Origin: Blastococcus xanthinilyticus
GTDB lineage: Bacteria > Actinomycetota > Actinomycetes > Mycobacteriales > Geodermatophilaceae
DNA: 64,000 nucleotides
Reading direction: 5' to 3'
Assembly: GCF_008124835.1 (NCBI RefSeq)
Contig: NZ_VNHW01000003.1
Span: forward strand, 330,661 to 394,660
A program made the position numbers and the translations under genes. Numbering within the stretch: position 1 is the first letter of the stretch; every line of letters begins with the position of its first letter. The notes beneath the pieces were generated by a model, which saw only the letters and a program-made list of their open reading frames with translations, did not search any database and was not told where the DNA came from. Shown in pieces: positions 8,797 through 19,059 of this stretch.

Positions 8797-9410
8797 CCCC
8801 GCGGCTGCTCGCCGGGCTCCGGGTGCTCCGGCCCCGCCGCCTGGCGAGCCACCTGCTCCAGCCGGTCGCGGTACTCCCGCCACCACCGGTCGTCCTGCTC
8901 CGGCAGGTTGTCGCCCACCGAGTCGAAGCCCACCGAGCCGTCGATCAGCTCGCGGACGATGTCGGCGTGCCCGGCGTGCCGGTGGGTCTCGGCGATCACG
9001 TGCACGATCACGCGGTTCAGCGTCACGTCGGCGCCGCCGTCCCCCCACCACGGCACCCGACCGGCGGCGTCGAGCGCGAGCGCCGCGATCGTCGCGTCGG
9101 ACCGGGCCCAGGCCGCGCGGTACCCGGCCACGAGGTCCGCCCGGCGCTCCGCCGACGTGGCCCACATGTCCGAGTTCGGCCCGGCGTCCTCGTCGAACCA
9201 CGCCTCGATGCCGGGGGCCGGGCGGCCGAAGACGGGGCCGAAGTACCCCAGCTCGACGAAGGTCAGGTGCTTGACCAGGCCGAGCAGGTTCGTGCCGGTC
9301 GGGGTGAGCGGCCGGCGGACGTCGTACTCCGACAGCCCGTCCATCTTCCACAGCAGCGTGTCGCGGCCCTGCTGCAGATAGCTCCGCAGGGAGGTCCGGG
9401 CGTCGGTCAT
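8793..9410 (-). CDS. DinB/DUF664 family protein
   Basis: A 205-residue protein of the DinB-like four-helix metalloenzyme superfamily, DUF664 branch. Three spaced histidines expected for metal binding are visible: H in LVKHLTFVE, and the HVIAETHRHAGHADIVREL cluster. Related enzymes are thiol-dependent transferases (mycothiol, bacillithiol), so a mycothiol-linked role is possible but not shown. The ATG at 9410 is preferred over 9458 because it matches the usual family start. Confidence 0.88.
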   Translation of the reverse strand: MTDARTSLRSYLQQGRDTLLWKMDGLSEYDVRRPLTPTGTNLLGLVKHLTFVELGYFGPVFGRPAPGIEAWFDEDAGPNSDMWATSAERRADLVAGYRAAWARSDATIAALALDAAGRVPWWGDGGADVTLNRVIVHVIAETHRHAGHADIVRELIDGSVGFDSVGDNLPEQDDRWWREYRDRLEQVARQAAGPEHPEPGEQPRG

Positions 9411-9447
9411 GCCGGCACCCTGCCACGGGGCGCCGACGTTCCGGGCC

Positions 9448-9474
9448 CCGTCGATCACGCGCGGGCGCCGTCGA

Positions 9475-9487
<13 letters not shown>
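9448..9487. repeat. 20-bp tandem duplication across the gcvP stop codon
   Basis: Two head-to-tail 20-bp copies (one mismatch) of ccgtcgatcacgc-type sequence. On the minus strand each copy contains a TGA in the same relative position; the copy nearer the gene supplies the gcvP stop. Confidence 0.8.
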
Positions 9488-12537
<3,050 letters not shown>

Positions 12538-12544
12538 TGCTGCG

Positions 12545-12550
12545 ACGCTA
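12545..12550 (-). promoter_or_regulatory. -10 box of gcvP (leaderless)
   Basis: TAGCGT on the minus strand, 7 nt before the GTG of gcvP. No glycine riboswitch-like structure was recognised in the 246-bp gap upstream. Confidence 0.55.
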
Positions 12551-12563
12551 CCAGCGACCCGTT

Positions 12564-12700
12564 CCGACGAGCGGGAGACCGGAGGCCGCCCCGACGAGCG
12601 GGGGCCCGGAGGCTGCCCCGAGGAGGGGCGGGACGCAGGACGAAGACGCTGGGACGCACGCCGCCCCGCGAGGCCGGCCCGACGAGCGGGGGCCCGGAGG
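12564..12700. repeat. Dispersed 22-bp intergenic repeat, 3 copies
   Basis: Copies at 12564-12585, 12591-12612 and 12679-12700. The last two are identical (core gacgagcgggggcccggagg) and the first differs at two bases. Each is followed by a related ccccgaggag-type sequence. They fill the gap between the MerR gene and gcvP. Confidence 0.8.
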
Positions 12701-12783
12701 GTCCCCCGAGGAGAGGACGGAGAAGAGCTCCACGCAGAGGGGGAACGGCACGTGGCCGCGGTGGTCGTCCGGAGGACGACAGA

Positions 12784-13353
12784 TCACATAGCGCGGCGGC
12801 GCCGGCGCATGGACAGCTCGTCGTCGGAGGGGACGACCTGCCCGCCGTCGATCCGCTCGGCGGGGAGCTCGGCGAGCTCGCCGGAGAGCTCCCGCAGCGC
12901 ACCGGAGACGGCGATGCCGAAGACCCCCTGGCCACCGGCGAGCAGGTCGACGACCTCCTCCGCGGAGGTGCACTCGTAGACGGTGGCGCCGTCGGAGAAG
13001 AGCGTGACGTTGGCCAGCTCCTTGACCCCGCGCTGGCGCAGGTGGTCGACGGCCTTGCGGATGTTCTGCAGCGAGACGCCGGTGTCCAGCAGCCGCTTGA
13101 CGACCTTGAGGACGAGGATGTCGCGGAAGGAGTACAGCCGCTGCGTGCCCGATCCGGTCGCGCTGCGCACCGACGGGGCGACCAGGCCGGTGCGAGCCCA
13201 GTAGTCCAGCTGGCGGTAGGTGATGCCGGCAGCGGCGCAGGCGGTCGGGCCCCGGTAGCCGACGAGGTCGGTGTCGACCTCGTCGTACTGCGGTGCCCCG
13301 ACGGCGGCGTCGCTGAACAGCTGACCTTGCGAGCCGTTGCCCTGGTCGCTCAC
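12784..13353 (-). CDS. MerR-family regulator (Rv1830-like)
   Basis: A 189-residue regulator. The winged-helix DNA-binding domain spans about 30-105: TACAAAGITYRQLDYWARTGLVAPS, RLYSFRDILVLKVVKRLLDTGVSLQNIRKAV. The C-terminal half is a small conserved domain without obvious ligand cysteines. Gene order matches mycobacterial Rv1827-Rv1830, where this is the second MerR. The GTG at 13353 is chosen because GAGGAGGAC sits 6 nt upstream; the frame is open further, to 13407. A MerR-type dyad lies 54 bp upstream, so autoregulation is likely. Confidence 0.9.
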   Translation of the reverse strand: MSDQGNGSQGQLFSDAAVGAPQYDEVDTDLVGYRGPTACAAAGITYRQLDYWARTGLVAPSVRSATGSGTQRLYSFRDILVLKVVKRLLDTGVSLQNIRKAVDHLRQRGVKELANVTLFSDGATVYECTSAEEVVDLLAGGQGVFGIAVSGALRELSGELAELPAERIDGGQVVPSDDELSMRRRRRAM

Positions 13354-13406
13354 GTCCAGCGTCCTCCTCAGTCCCACCACGCCTGCGGCAGGTCGACGGT
13401 TCGGCA

Positions 13407-13425
13407 CCTTGAGTGACCTCAGGTG
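13407..13425. promoter_or_regulatory. MerR-type operator dyad
   Basis: Imperfect inverted repeat accttgag-tgac-ctcaggt, of the kind bound by MerR proteins, located upstream of the MerR gene start. An overlapping gtgac-N7-gtcac dyad is also present. Confidence 0.4.
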
Positions 13426-13582
13426 TCACACCGTTGTTGTTCGCCGACGGTAAGCCGGGCACCGGGGCCGGTCAACTGAGCGGGGCGGCGTGTCGCCACA
13501 CCCGCCCCATTTCGGGTGATGTGCGGCCGCGGCCTGCCGATAGGTACCTGATGGCCCCCGGTCGCCGGCGCCGGGCCACCGG

Positions 13583-14071
13583 CTAGGCGGAGCCGCCGGA
13601 TCCCGAGCCGGCGCCGAAGTCCTCCGGGGAGATCTGGTCGAGGAACTCGCGGAACTTCTCCACCTCGTCCTCCTGCTCGTCCGGGATCTCGATGCCGACC
13701 TCGTCGAGCAGGTCGTCGGCGCCGAAGATCGGCGCCCCGGTGCGTACCGCCAGGGCCACGGCGTCCGAGGGGCGGGCGCTGACCACCCGCTCGTCGCCGA
13801 ACACCAGCTCGGCGATGTAGATACCGTCGCGCATCTCGGTGATGTTGACCGCCTCGAGCTCGGCACCCAGCGTCCGCACCACCTCGCGCAGCAGGTCGTG
13901 GGTCATCGGGCGGGCCGGGCGCACGCCCTGCTGCTCGAAGGCGATCGCCGCCGCCTCGACGGCCCCGATCCAGATGGGCAGGTACCGCTCCCCCTGCGTC
14001 TCCTTCAGCAGCAGGATCGGCTGGTTGCCGGGCAGTTCGACGCGGACGCCGACGACTCGAAGCTCCTGCAC
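13583..14071 (-). CDS. Bifunctional nuclease family protein (DUF151)
   Basis: A 162-residue DUF151 (bifunctional DNase/RNase) protein, homologous in position and sequence to mycobacterial Rv1829. Conserved blocks: ILLLKETQGERYLPIWIGAVEAAAI (about 19-43), PMTHDLL, and SARPSDAVALAVRTGAPIF (about 98-116). The acidic tail ends in a glycine/serine stretch. Plant and bacterial relatives were reported to have nuclease activity; its role in this cluster is unknown. Start GTG at 14071. It lies between the two MerR genes. Confidence 0.93.
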   Translation of the reverse strand: MQELRVVGVRVELPGNQPILLLKETQGERYLPIWIGAVEAAAIAFEQQGVRPARPMTHDLLREVVRTLGAELEAVNITEMRDGIYIAELVFGDERVVSARPSDAVALAVRTGAPIFGADDLLDEVGIEIPDEQEDEVEKFREFLDQISPEDFGAGSGSGGSA

Positions 14072-14190
14072 GGTGCGGCTCCCTCGGCTGCGGCCCGGAC
14101 TCGGGCGGGACGAACTGGTGTGACGGCGCCGGCGACTCGTCGGTACGCCGGTCGGACCCGGACTGCGACGGGTCCACGGTACGCCCGCGG

Positions 14191-14925
14191 TCAGGGCCGC
14201 AGGAGGTCGCGCAGCCGCGTCTCGAGCAGCGCCGTGTGCAGCTGCGCGGACAGCGCGGCGAGTTCCCGCAGCTTCTCGGTGGCCCGGGTGCGCGCCTCCT
14301 CCGAACGCGCCCGGAGCACCGGAGCGACCAGCTGCTCGACCAGCCCGGCCTCCCGCTCGACCGCGCTGCGGTAGACCCGCAGGTGGCGCGGCTCGACGCC
14401 GTGCCGGGCGAGGCCCGCGGCCGCCCGGGCGATCGGCAGGTCCGCGACGGGGTGCCGGCCCGCCGCGTCGGTGGACAGCAGGCCGAACTGCACGCAGTCG
14501 GCCAGCTGCTCCGGCTCCAGACCGGCGGCCCGGGCGAACTGCTCCGCGGTCAGCGGGGCCGCCGCGTCCTCGTCGGTCGACGCCGGGGGCAGCGGCGCCG
14601 ACCCACCGGTGGATCCGGGCAGCGGCTCGCCGCGGTCGAGCGCGTCCAGGTGGTCCTTGATGACGCGCAGCGGCAGGTAGTGGTCCCGCTGGGCGGTCAG
14701 CACGTACCGCAGCCGGCTGACGTCGGCCCGGGAGAACTTCCGGTAGCCCGACGGCGTCCGCTGCGGGTGGACCAGGTCCTCGGACTCGAGGTACCGGATC
14801 TTGCTGATCGTCACGTCGGGGAAGTCGTCGCGCAGCACAGCCAGCACCTCGCCGATGGTCAGGCGTGGTGCGTGCTGGTCGCCGGCGTCCCCGAGCGCGC
14901 GCTCACGCTCGGGCACGGCGGTCAC
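14191..14925 (-). CDS. MerR-family regulator (Rv1828-like)
   Basis: A 244-residue MerR-like regulator. Its N-terminal winged helix (about 22-95) reads LTIGEVLAVLRDDFPDVTIS, KIRYLESEDLVHPQRTPSGY, RKFSRADVSRLRYVLTAQ, and a long helical C-terminal region follows. Mycobacterial Rv1828 is its positional counterpart next to garA. It probably belongs to one transcription unit with garA, 76 bp upstream. Targets are not known from sequence; glycine-cleavage genes are an obvious candidate by context. Confidence 0.92.
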   Translation of the reverse strand: MTAVPERERALGDAGDQHAPRLTIGEVLAVLRDDFPDVTISKIRYLESEDLVHPQRTPSGYRKFSRADVSRLRYVLTAQRDHYLPLRVIKDHLDALDRGEPLPGSTGGSAPLPPASTDEDAAAPLTAEQFARAAGLEPEQLADCVQFGLLSTDAAGRHPVADLPIARAAAGLARHGVEPRHLRVYRSAVEREAGLVEQLVAPVLRARSEEARTRATEKLRELAALSAQLHTALLETRLRDLLRP

Positions 14926-15001
14926 GCCCCTCTCTCGCCGGGATCCCGTCGTGGGTCCCCGGGCCGCGGTCCGCTCCTGCCGAGCAGTGCCGGACGGTGC
15001 A

Positions 15002-15517
15002 CTAGCGAGCGGCCGGCTCGCCCGTGCGCGGCCCGGTCAGGTAGACCAGCCGGAACTTGCCGATCTGCACCTCGTCGCCACCGGCCAGGGTGGCGACGTC
15101 GACGGGCTCGCGGTTGACGTACGTGCCGTTGAGGCTGCCGACGTCGTGCACGGAGAAGCCGCCGCCCTCGCGGTGGAACTCCACGTGCCGCCGACTGACG
15201 GTGACGTCGTCGAGGAAGATGTCGCTGTCGGGGTGCCGGCCGGCCGTCGTGACGTCCTGGTCGAGCAGGAACCGGCTGCCGGCGTTGGGCCCGCGCTTGA
15301 CCACCAGCAGGGCCGACCCGGCCGGCAGGGACTCGACCGCACCGGCGTGCGCGTCGGCGCTCTCGGTGACCTCCGGCTGGTCGCCGGAGTCCTCACCGCC
15401 GACCTTCGGGATCACGCTGGTCGCCTCGCCGATCCGCTCGGGGGCGAGCGCCGCACCGCACTGCGCGCAGAAGCGACTGCCCTCGGGGTTCTCGTGGCCA
15501 CATCGAGTGCAGTGCAC
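15002..15517 (-). CDS. garA: GarA/OdhI-like FHA domain protein with zinc ribbon
   Basis: A 171-residue phospho-switch protein. In mycobacteria and corynebacteria GarA/OdhI inhibits 2-oxoglutarate dehydrogenase and glutamate dehydrogenase until phosphorylated by PknB/PknG, when its FHA domain binds its own phosphothreonine tail. Here residues 3-20 form a zinc ribbon (C3, C6, C17, C20), the phospho-motif is E31-A-T-S34, and the FHA domain is about 75-155 with GRHPDSDIFLDD, VSRRHVEF and SLNGTYVN. The canonical motif is ETTS, so the first threonine is replaced by alanine. The GTG at 15517 has GGAGGAG 7 nt upstream. Confidence 0.92.
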   Translation of the reverse strand: MHCTRCGHENPEGSRFCAQCGAALAPERIGEATSVIPKVGGEDSGDQPEVTESADAHAGAVESLPAGSALLVVKRGPNAGSRFLLDQDVTTAGRHPDSDIFLDDVTVSRRHVEFHREGGGFSVHDVGSLNGTYVNREPVDVATLAGGDEVQIGKFRLVYLTGPRTGEPAAR

Positions 15518-15739
15518 GTTGCGTCTCCTCCGGTGCGAGGGGCCCGCCGCGGGGCCTCGAACGGGCCGCGGGCGGCCGGCGGACGGGAGGCCGGGTGGCC
15601 CTCCGTGGGTCGGCCTCCGCGGGAGGGCGGCGGACCGTGGGTCATGGAACCAGCCGGTCGGCCCGAGGGTCAACCGGAGGCGCGGAGCCGGGGCTGGCAG
15701 GTTCCCCTGCGGTCCCCCACCGTTCCCGGCACCAGCGCG

Positions 15740-15745
15740 ATCATA
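15740..15745 (-). promoter_or_regulatory. Probable -10 box for garA
   Basis: TATGAT on the minus strand in the 265-bp gap between gcvH and garA, about 220 nt before the garA start. It is the closest match to the -10 consensus in this part of the window; no clear -35 is seen. Confidence 0.45.
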
Positions 15746-15782
15746 GTGATCGGGGCGGGGAGCAGCCTCCCGGTGGCCCCGG

Positions 15783-16187
15783 CTACGAGCCGTCGACCAG
15801 CGCCTGGTAGGCGTCGGCGTCGAGCAGCTGACCGATCGGGTCGCCGCCCTCCCCGGGCACGGCGATGTCGGCCAGCCAGCCCGCGCCGTAGGGATCGGCG
15901 TTGATCGTCTCGGGCGTGTCGGCGAGGGCGTCGTTGACCGCGGCGACCACGCCGGTCACCGGCGCGTAGAAGTCCGACACCGACTTGGTGGACTCCACCT
16001 CGCCGATCGCCGTCCCCGGTGCGACCTCCGCGCCGACCTCGGGCAGCTGCACGAAGACGATGTCGCCCAGCGCGTCCTGCGCGTGGTCGGTGATGCCGAT
16101 CCGGACGACGGTCGACGTGCCGTCGGTGCCCTGCACCATCGCCCACTCGTGCTGGTCGGTGTAGCGGCGGTCGTCGGGTGTTGCCAT
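15783..16187 (-). CDS. gcvH: Glycine cleavage system H protein
   Basis: A 134-residue lipoyl carrier protein that shuttles the aminomethyl group from GcvP to GcvT. The lipoylation site is the lysine in VESTKSVSDFYAPVTG (about residue 66), and the fold is complete through the C-terminal LLDADAYQALVDGS. The ATG at 16187 has GGAGACC upstream; the open frame continues to 16229. It lies between garA and the DUF881/sbp genes, the usual actinobacterial arrangement. Confidence 0.97.
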   Translation of the reverse strand: MATPDDRRYTDQHEWAMVQGTDGTSTVVRIGITDHAQDALGDIVFVQLPEVGAEVAPGTAIGEVESTKSVSDFYAPVTGVVAAVNDALADTPETINADPYGAGWLADIAVPGEGGDPIGQLLDADAYQALVDGS

Positions 16188-16241
16188 GTGTGGGGTCTCC
16201 AAGAGCGCTGTGGCCGCGGTGCGGGGCACCGAGGTCCTCGT

Positions 16242-17051
16242 TCAGTCACCGGTTGCGGGCGAAGCGTATTGAGGGCGGTCCAGCGGCCGCAACGCGTCCA
16301 CCACCAGCGCGGGCGATTGCGCGATCTCGACGTCGCCGCCGATCCGCTCGATGGTCTGCACGATCCCGCCGGGGATGTTCATGGCGGTCTCCATGTCCTG
16401 CGGCTCGCCGAGCACCACGAAGTCGTACGGCGCCTGCAGCGGCGTGCCGTCGACCCGCAGCCGGCCCGCGGTGCCGCTGATGGCGCTAGAGGGGCCGATG
16501 CGGACGTCGTCGACCTGCATCGTCTCCGCGCCGGCGCCGCGCAGCTCCTGGATGACGTCGACGAGGTTGGACGCCTCGACCTCCCGGGAGGGGTCCCGCA
16601 CGGTGAGGGTGATCCCGGGCCCCTGCGCGGGCAGCGAGCCGGCGAGGATGCCGAGGGCCTCGGCCCGGCTGCGCGCCTCCTCCAGCGCGGTGCCGGTCCG
16701 GCTGCCGGAGCCGGTGAGCTCCCGCAACGCCGCCCGCTGCTCGAAGATCTGCTCCCGCAGCCGGTCCTCCCGGCTGCCCAGCTCGTCGAGGATGCGCACC
16801 AGGTCCTCCTCGCGGGCACCGGCCAGCAGCTGTGCCTCGTCGGCGTTGCGCACCTGCACCGCCAGGGCGAACCCGAGCAGCAGCGTGAGCACGCCGATGA
16901 GCGCGGCGGCCAGCCGGTCACGGCGGCGGCGCGCCGACGCCGTGCCGGCGCCGGGCGGCGCCGTCCCGTCGTCGGCCGGCGGCGGCGTCCCGTCCCCGCC
17001 GGGCGGTCGTCCCGCCGGACCGGTCGGCACCGGCCCCTCGGGGTCGCTCAT
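16242..17051 (-). CDS. DUF881 membrane-anchored protein (Rv1825-like)
   Basis: A 269-residue protein with a proline-rich cytoplasmic start, one transmembrane helix (about 48-66, LAAALIGVLTLLLGFALAV), a coiled-coil stretch (about 75-125) and a C-terminal DUF881 domain (GITLTVRDPS, LVDVIQELRGAGAETMQVDDVRI, YDFVVLGEP). DUF881 proteins are paired around sbp in actinobacteria and firmicutes and are thought to act at the cell envelope or division site; the mechanism is not settled. Its ATG overlaps the sbp stop by 4 bp. Confidence 0.93.
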   Translation of the reverse strand: MSDPEGPVPTGPAGRPPGGDGTPPPADDGTAPPGAGTASARRRRDRLAAALIGVLTLLLGFALAVQVRNADEAQLLAGAREEDLVRILDELGSREDRLREQIFEQRAALRELTGSGSRTGTALEEARSRAEALGILAGSLPAQGPGITLTVRDPSREVEASNLVDVIQELRGAGAETMQVDDVRIGPSSAISGTAGRLRVDGTPLQAPYDFVVLGEPQDMETAMNIPGGIVQTIERIGGDVEIAQSPALVVDALRPLDRPQYASPATGD

Positions 17052-17380
17052 GCGCGGAAGACGTGCCGCCGGATGGCCGCCGCGTTGCCGAAGATGCGGA
17101 TGCCGAGGACCACGACGACGGCCGTCGACAGCTGCGCCCCGACCCCGAGCTGGTCGCCCAGGAAGACGATCAGCGCGGCCACCACCACGTTGGACACGAA
17201 CGAGATCACGAAGACCTTCGCGTCGAAGATGCCGTCGAGGCGGGCGCGGAGGCCGCCGAACACGGCGTCGAGCGCCGCGACCACGGCGATCGGCAGGTAG
17301 GGCTGCAGCCACAGCGGCACGGTGGGGTCGAAGAGCAGCCCCAGGAGCACACCGACGGCGAGGCCGAGGATCGGGATCAC
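17048..17380 (-). CDS. sbp: Small basic protein (DUF1290, Sbp-like)
   Basis: A 110-residue membrane protein with three hydrophobic segments (about 1-17, 28-43, 58-95) and a conserved central PYLPIAVVAALDAVFGGLRA, typical of the DUF1290/small basic protein family. It is sandwiched between two DUF881 genes, as in mycobacteria (Rv1823-Rv1825) and Bacillus. Start GTG at 17380, 4 bp after the upstream gene's stop. Envelope or division association is inferred from context. Confidence 0.93.
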   Translation of the reverse strand: MIPILGLAVGVLLGLLFDPTVPLWLQPYLPIAVVAALDAVFGGLRARLDGIFDAKVFVISFVSNVVVAALIVFLGDQLGVGAQLSTAVVVVLGIRIFGNAAAIRRHVFRA

Positions 17381-17384
17381 GGCG

Positions 17385-18281
17385 TCAGCCTCCGGGAGTG
17401 GGCTCGGTACCGGTCGCCCCGCCGGGGTCGAGCGGCTGGGCGGAGCGGAGTTCGGGCGGGCTGGCGGCGGGCAGGGACAGCTCCTCCTCCTTGGCGAACT
17501 CGAACCGGAGTCCGAAGTTGATCGAGTCCTCGGCCAGGGCCCGGACCAGCGGGTTGAGGAGGAAGGAGTTGGCCAGCTCGTCGGGGTCGCCGATCGCGCT
17601 GATCTCGTACGGGTCGGTGACCGGCCGGAAGTTGACCAGCACCGCCTCCCCGGCGAACCGGATGGCGCTGGTCGGCCCCAGGCGCTGCCCGTTGATGCTG
17701 ATCGCCTCCGCGCCGGCGGCCCAGAGCGCGTTGACCACGCGCTGCAGGTCACCGTCCTGGACCCGCCCCAGCGGGTCCTCCTCGGTCGTGCCGCCGACCG
17801 GGTCGTCGTCGGCGTCGGCGTCGGCGTTCGCGAGGGTGACGAGCAGCCCCGGCCCGGTGACGGCGACGCCGGCGGTGCCCTGCTCGGCGCGCGCCAGGGC
17901 GTCGCGGGCGCGCTGACCCACCGCCGTCGCGGCGAGCAGGTCGTCGCTGGTGCGGGTGACCTCGGCGCGCAGCGTCTCGAGCTGGCCGGCCAGCTCGTCG
18001 CCGAGGGCGGACTCGTCCTGGATGTCGCGGACCAGCGCGGCGCGGATCTCCTGCCGGCCCTGCGCCCGGTCGGCGGCCAGGCCGTAGGTGACGGCGGCGA
18101 GCAGGCCGGCTCCGGCCATCGTGACGCCGAGCAGCACCCGCCCCCGGCGCGGCGGGGTGCCGCGCGCCGCCCGGGCCGCGGCGGCCTGCGCGTAGGCGGG
18201 GTCGAGGGTCTCGGCGAGGACGTCGTCGAGCAGCGAGGCCCCCAGCGACCGCACGCCGCCGGGGGCGCGCCCGCCGGTCAC
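17385..18281 (-). CDS. DUF881 membrane-anchored protein (Rv1823-like)
   Basis: A 298-residue second DUF881 protein: cytoplasmic start, one membrane helix (about 50-68), a coiled-coil (about 75-130) and the DUF881 domain (GVAVTGPGLLVTLANA, LQRVVNALWAAGAEAISINGQRL, AVLVNFRPVTDPYEISAIGDP). An Asp/Ala-rich insert DADADADDDP lies in the domain. The GTG start at 18281 overlaps the stop of the pgsA-like gene by 4 bp. Confidence 0.93.
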   Translation of the reverse strand: MTGGRAPGGVRSLGASLLDDVLAETLDPAYAQAAAARAARGTPPRRGRVLLGVTMAGAGLLAAVTYGLAADRAQGRQEIRAALVRDIQDESALGDELAGQLETLRAEVTRTSDDLLAATAVGQRARDALARAEQGTAGVAVTGPGLLVTLANADADADDDPVGGTTEEDPLGRVQDGDLQRVVNALWAAGAEAISINGQRLGPTSAIRFAGEAVLVNFRPVTDPYEISAIGDPDELANSFLLNPLVRALAEDSINFGLRFEFAKEEELSLPAASPPELRSAQPLDPGGATGTEPTPGG

Positions 18282-18943
18282 CGCCGGCTCCCGGCGCCGG
18301 CCGCCCGGTCGGCGGCCAGCAGGCCGACCGCCTGGATCACGTAGAACAGCCCGGCCAGCAGGTACAGCGCGGTGCCCCAGATGGTGAGCGCCCAGGCGAA
18401 CGGCGCGGCGACGGTGGCCAGCAGCCCGTCGCCCACGGCCATGAGCAGGCCCGGGAAGGCGTAGAGGAGCAGCAGCGTGGCGGCCTTGCCGAGGTAGTGC
18501 ACCTGCAGCGGCGGGTACCCGTGCGCCCGCAGCACCAGCAGCGTGATCCCGAGCACGAGCTCGCGGCCGAGGAGCAGGGCCACCAGCCACACCGGGACCA
18601 CCTCGCGCAAGGCCAGCGCCACCAGCGTGGAGACGATGTAGAGGCGGTCGGCGGCGGGATCCAGCAGCGCCCCCAGCCGGCTGCTCTGGTCCAGCCAGCG
18701 GGCCAGCTTGCCGTCGGCCCAGTCGGTGAACCCGGAGACCATGAGCACGACCAGCGCCCAGCCGTCCTCCTCCGGGCCGAGCAGCAGCCAGAGGAACAGC
18801 GGCACGCCGAGCAGCCGCAGCACCGACAGGGCGTTGGGCAGCGTCCAGGTCCGCTCCGGGAGCGCGTCGCGGTCCGGCACGGGGGGCGTGGACCCGGCCC
18901 GGGGTACGGGTGCGGGCGCCGACGACCCGTTCGACGACGTCAC
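18278..18943 (-). CDS. CDP-alcohol phosphatidyltransferase (PgsA2-like)
   Basis: A 221-residue integral membrane enzyme that joins a CDP-linked lipid with an alcohol. The full CDP-OH-P signature D-x2-DG-x2-AR-x8-G-x3-D-x3-D is present at about 77-99 (DWADGKLARW through GALLDPAADR), with about six membrane helices. It is first in the envelope operon, as Rv1822 is in mycobacteria. Product (phosphatidylglycerophosphate or cardiolipin) cannot be fixed from sequence. GTG start with GGAGGG at 4 nt. Confidence 0.94.
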   Translation of the reverse strand: MTSSNGSSAPAPVPRAGSTPPVPDRDALPERTWTLPNALSVLRLLGVPLFLWLLLGPEEDGWALVVLMVSGFTDWADGKLARWLDQSSRLGALLDPAADRLYIVSTLVALALREVVPVWLVALLLGRELVLGITLLVLRAHGYPPLQVHYLGKAATLLLLYAFPGLLMAVGDGLLATVAAPFAWALTIWGTALYLLAGLFYVIQAVGLLAADRAAGAGSRR

Positions 18944-18974
18944 GTTCCCTCCAGCCCCTGCACCACCGGGGCCG

Positions 18975-18980
18975 AGGCTA
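18975..18980 (-). promoter_or_regulatory. Probable -10 box of pgsA-DUF881-sbp-DUF881 operon
   Basis: TAGCCT on the minus strand about 31 nt before the GTG of the pgsA-like gene, allowing a short leader with its Shine-Dalgarno sequence. Confidence 0.45.
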
Positions 18981-19059
18981 GTAGAAGGACCCCCCGCCTC
19001 CCACCACGCGCCCGCGCGGCGAGCCCCCCCGGACGGGACCGCCCGGCCGCCGGGCGACC

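Noticed and set aside
12538..12783. Possible glycine riboswitch upstream of gcvP
   Set aside because: No aptamer-like motif pair was found; the gap is occupied by the 22-bp repeats, and gcvP appears leaderless.
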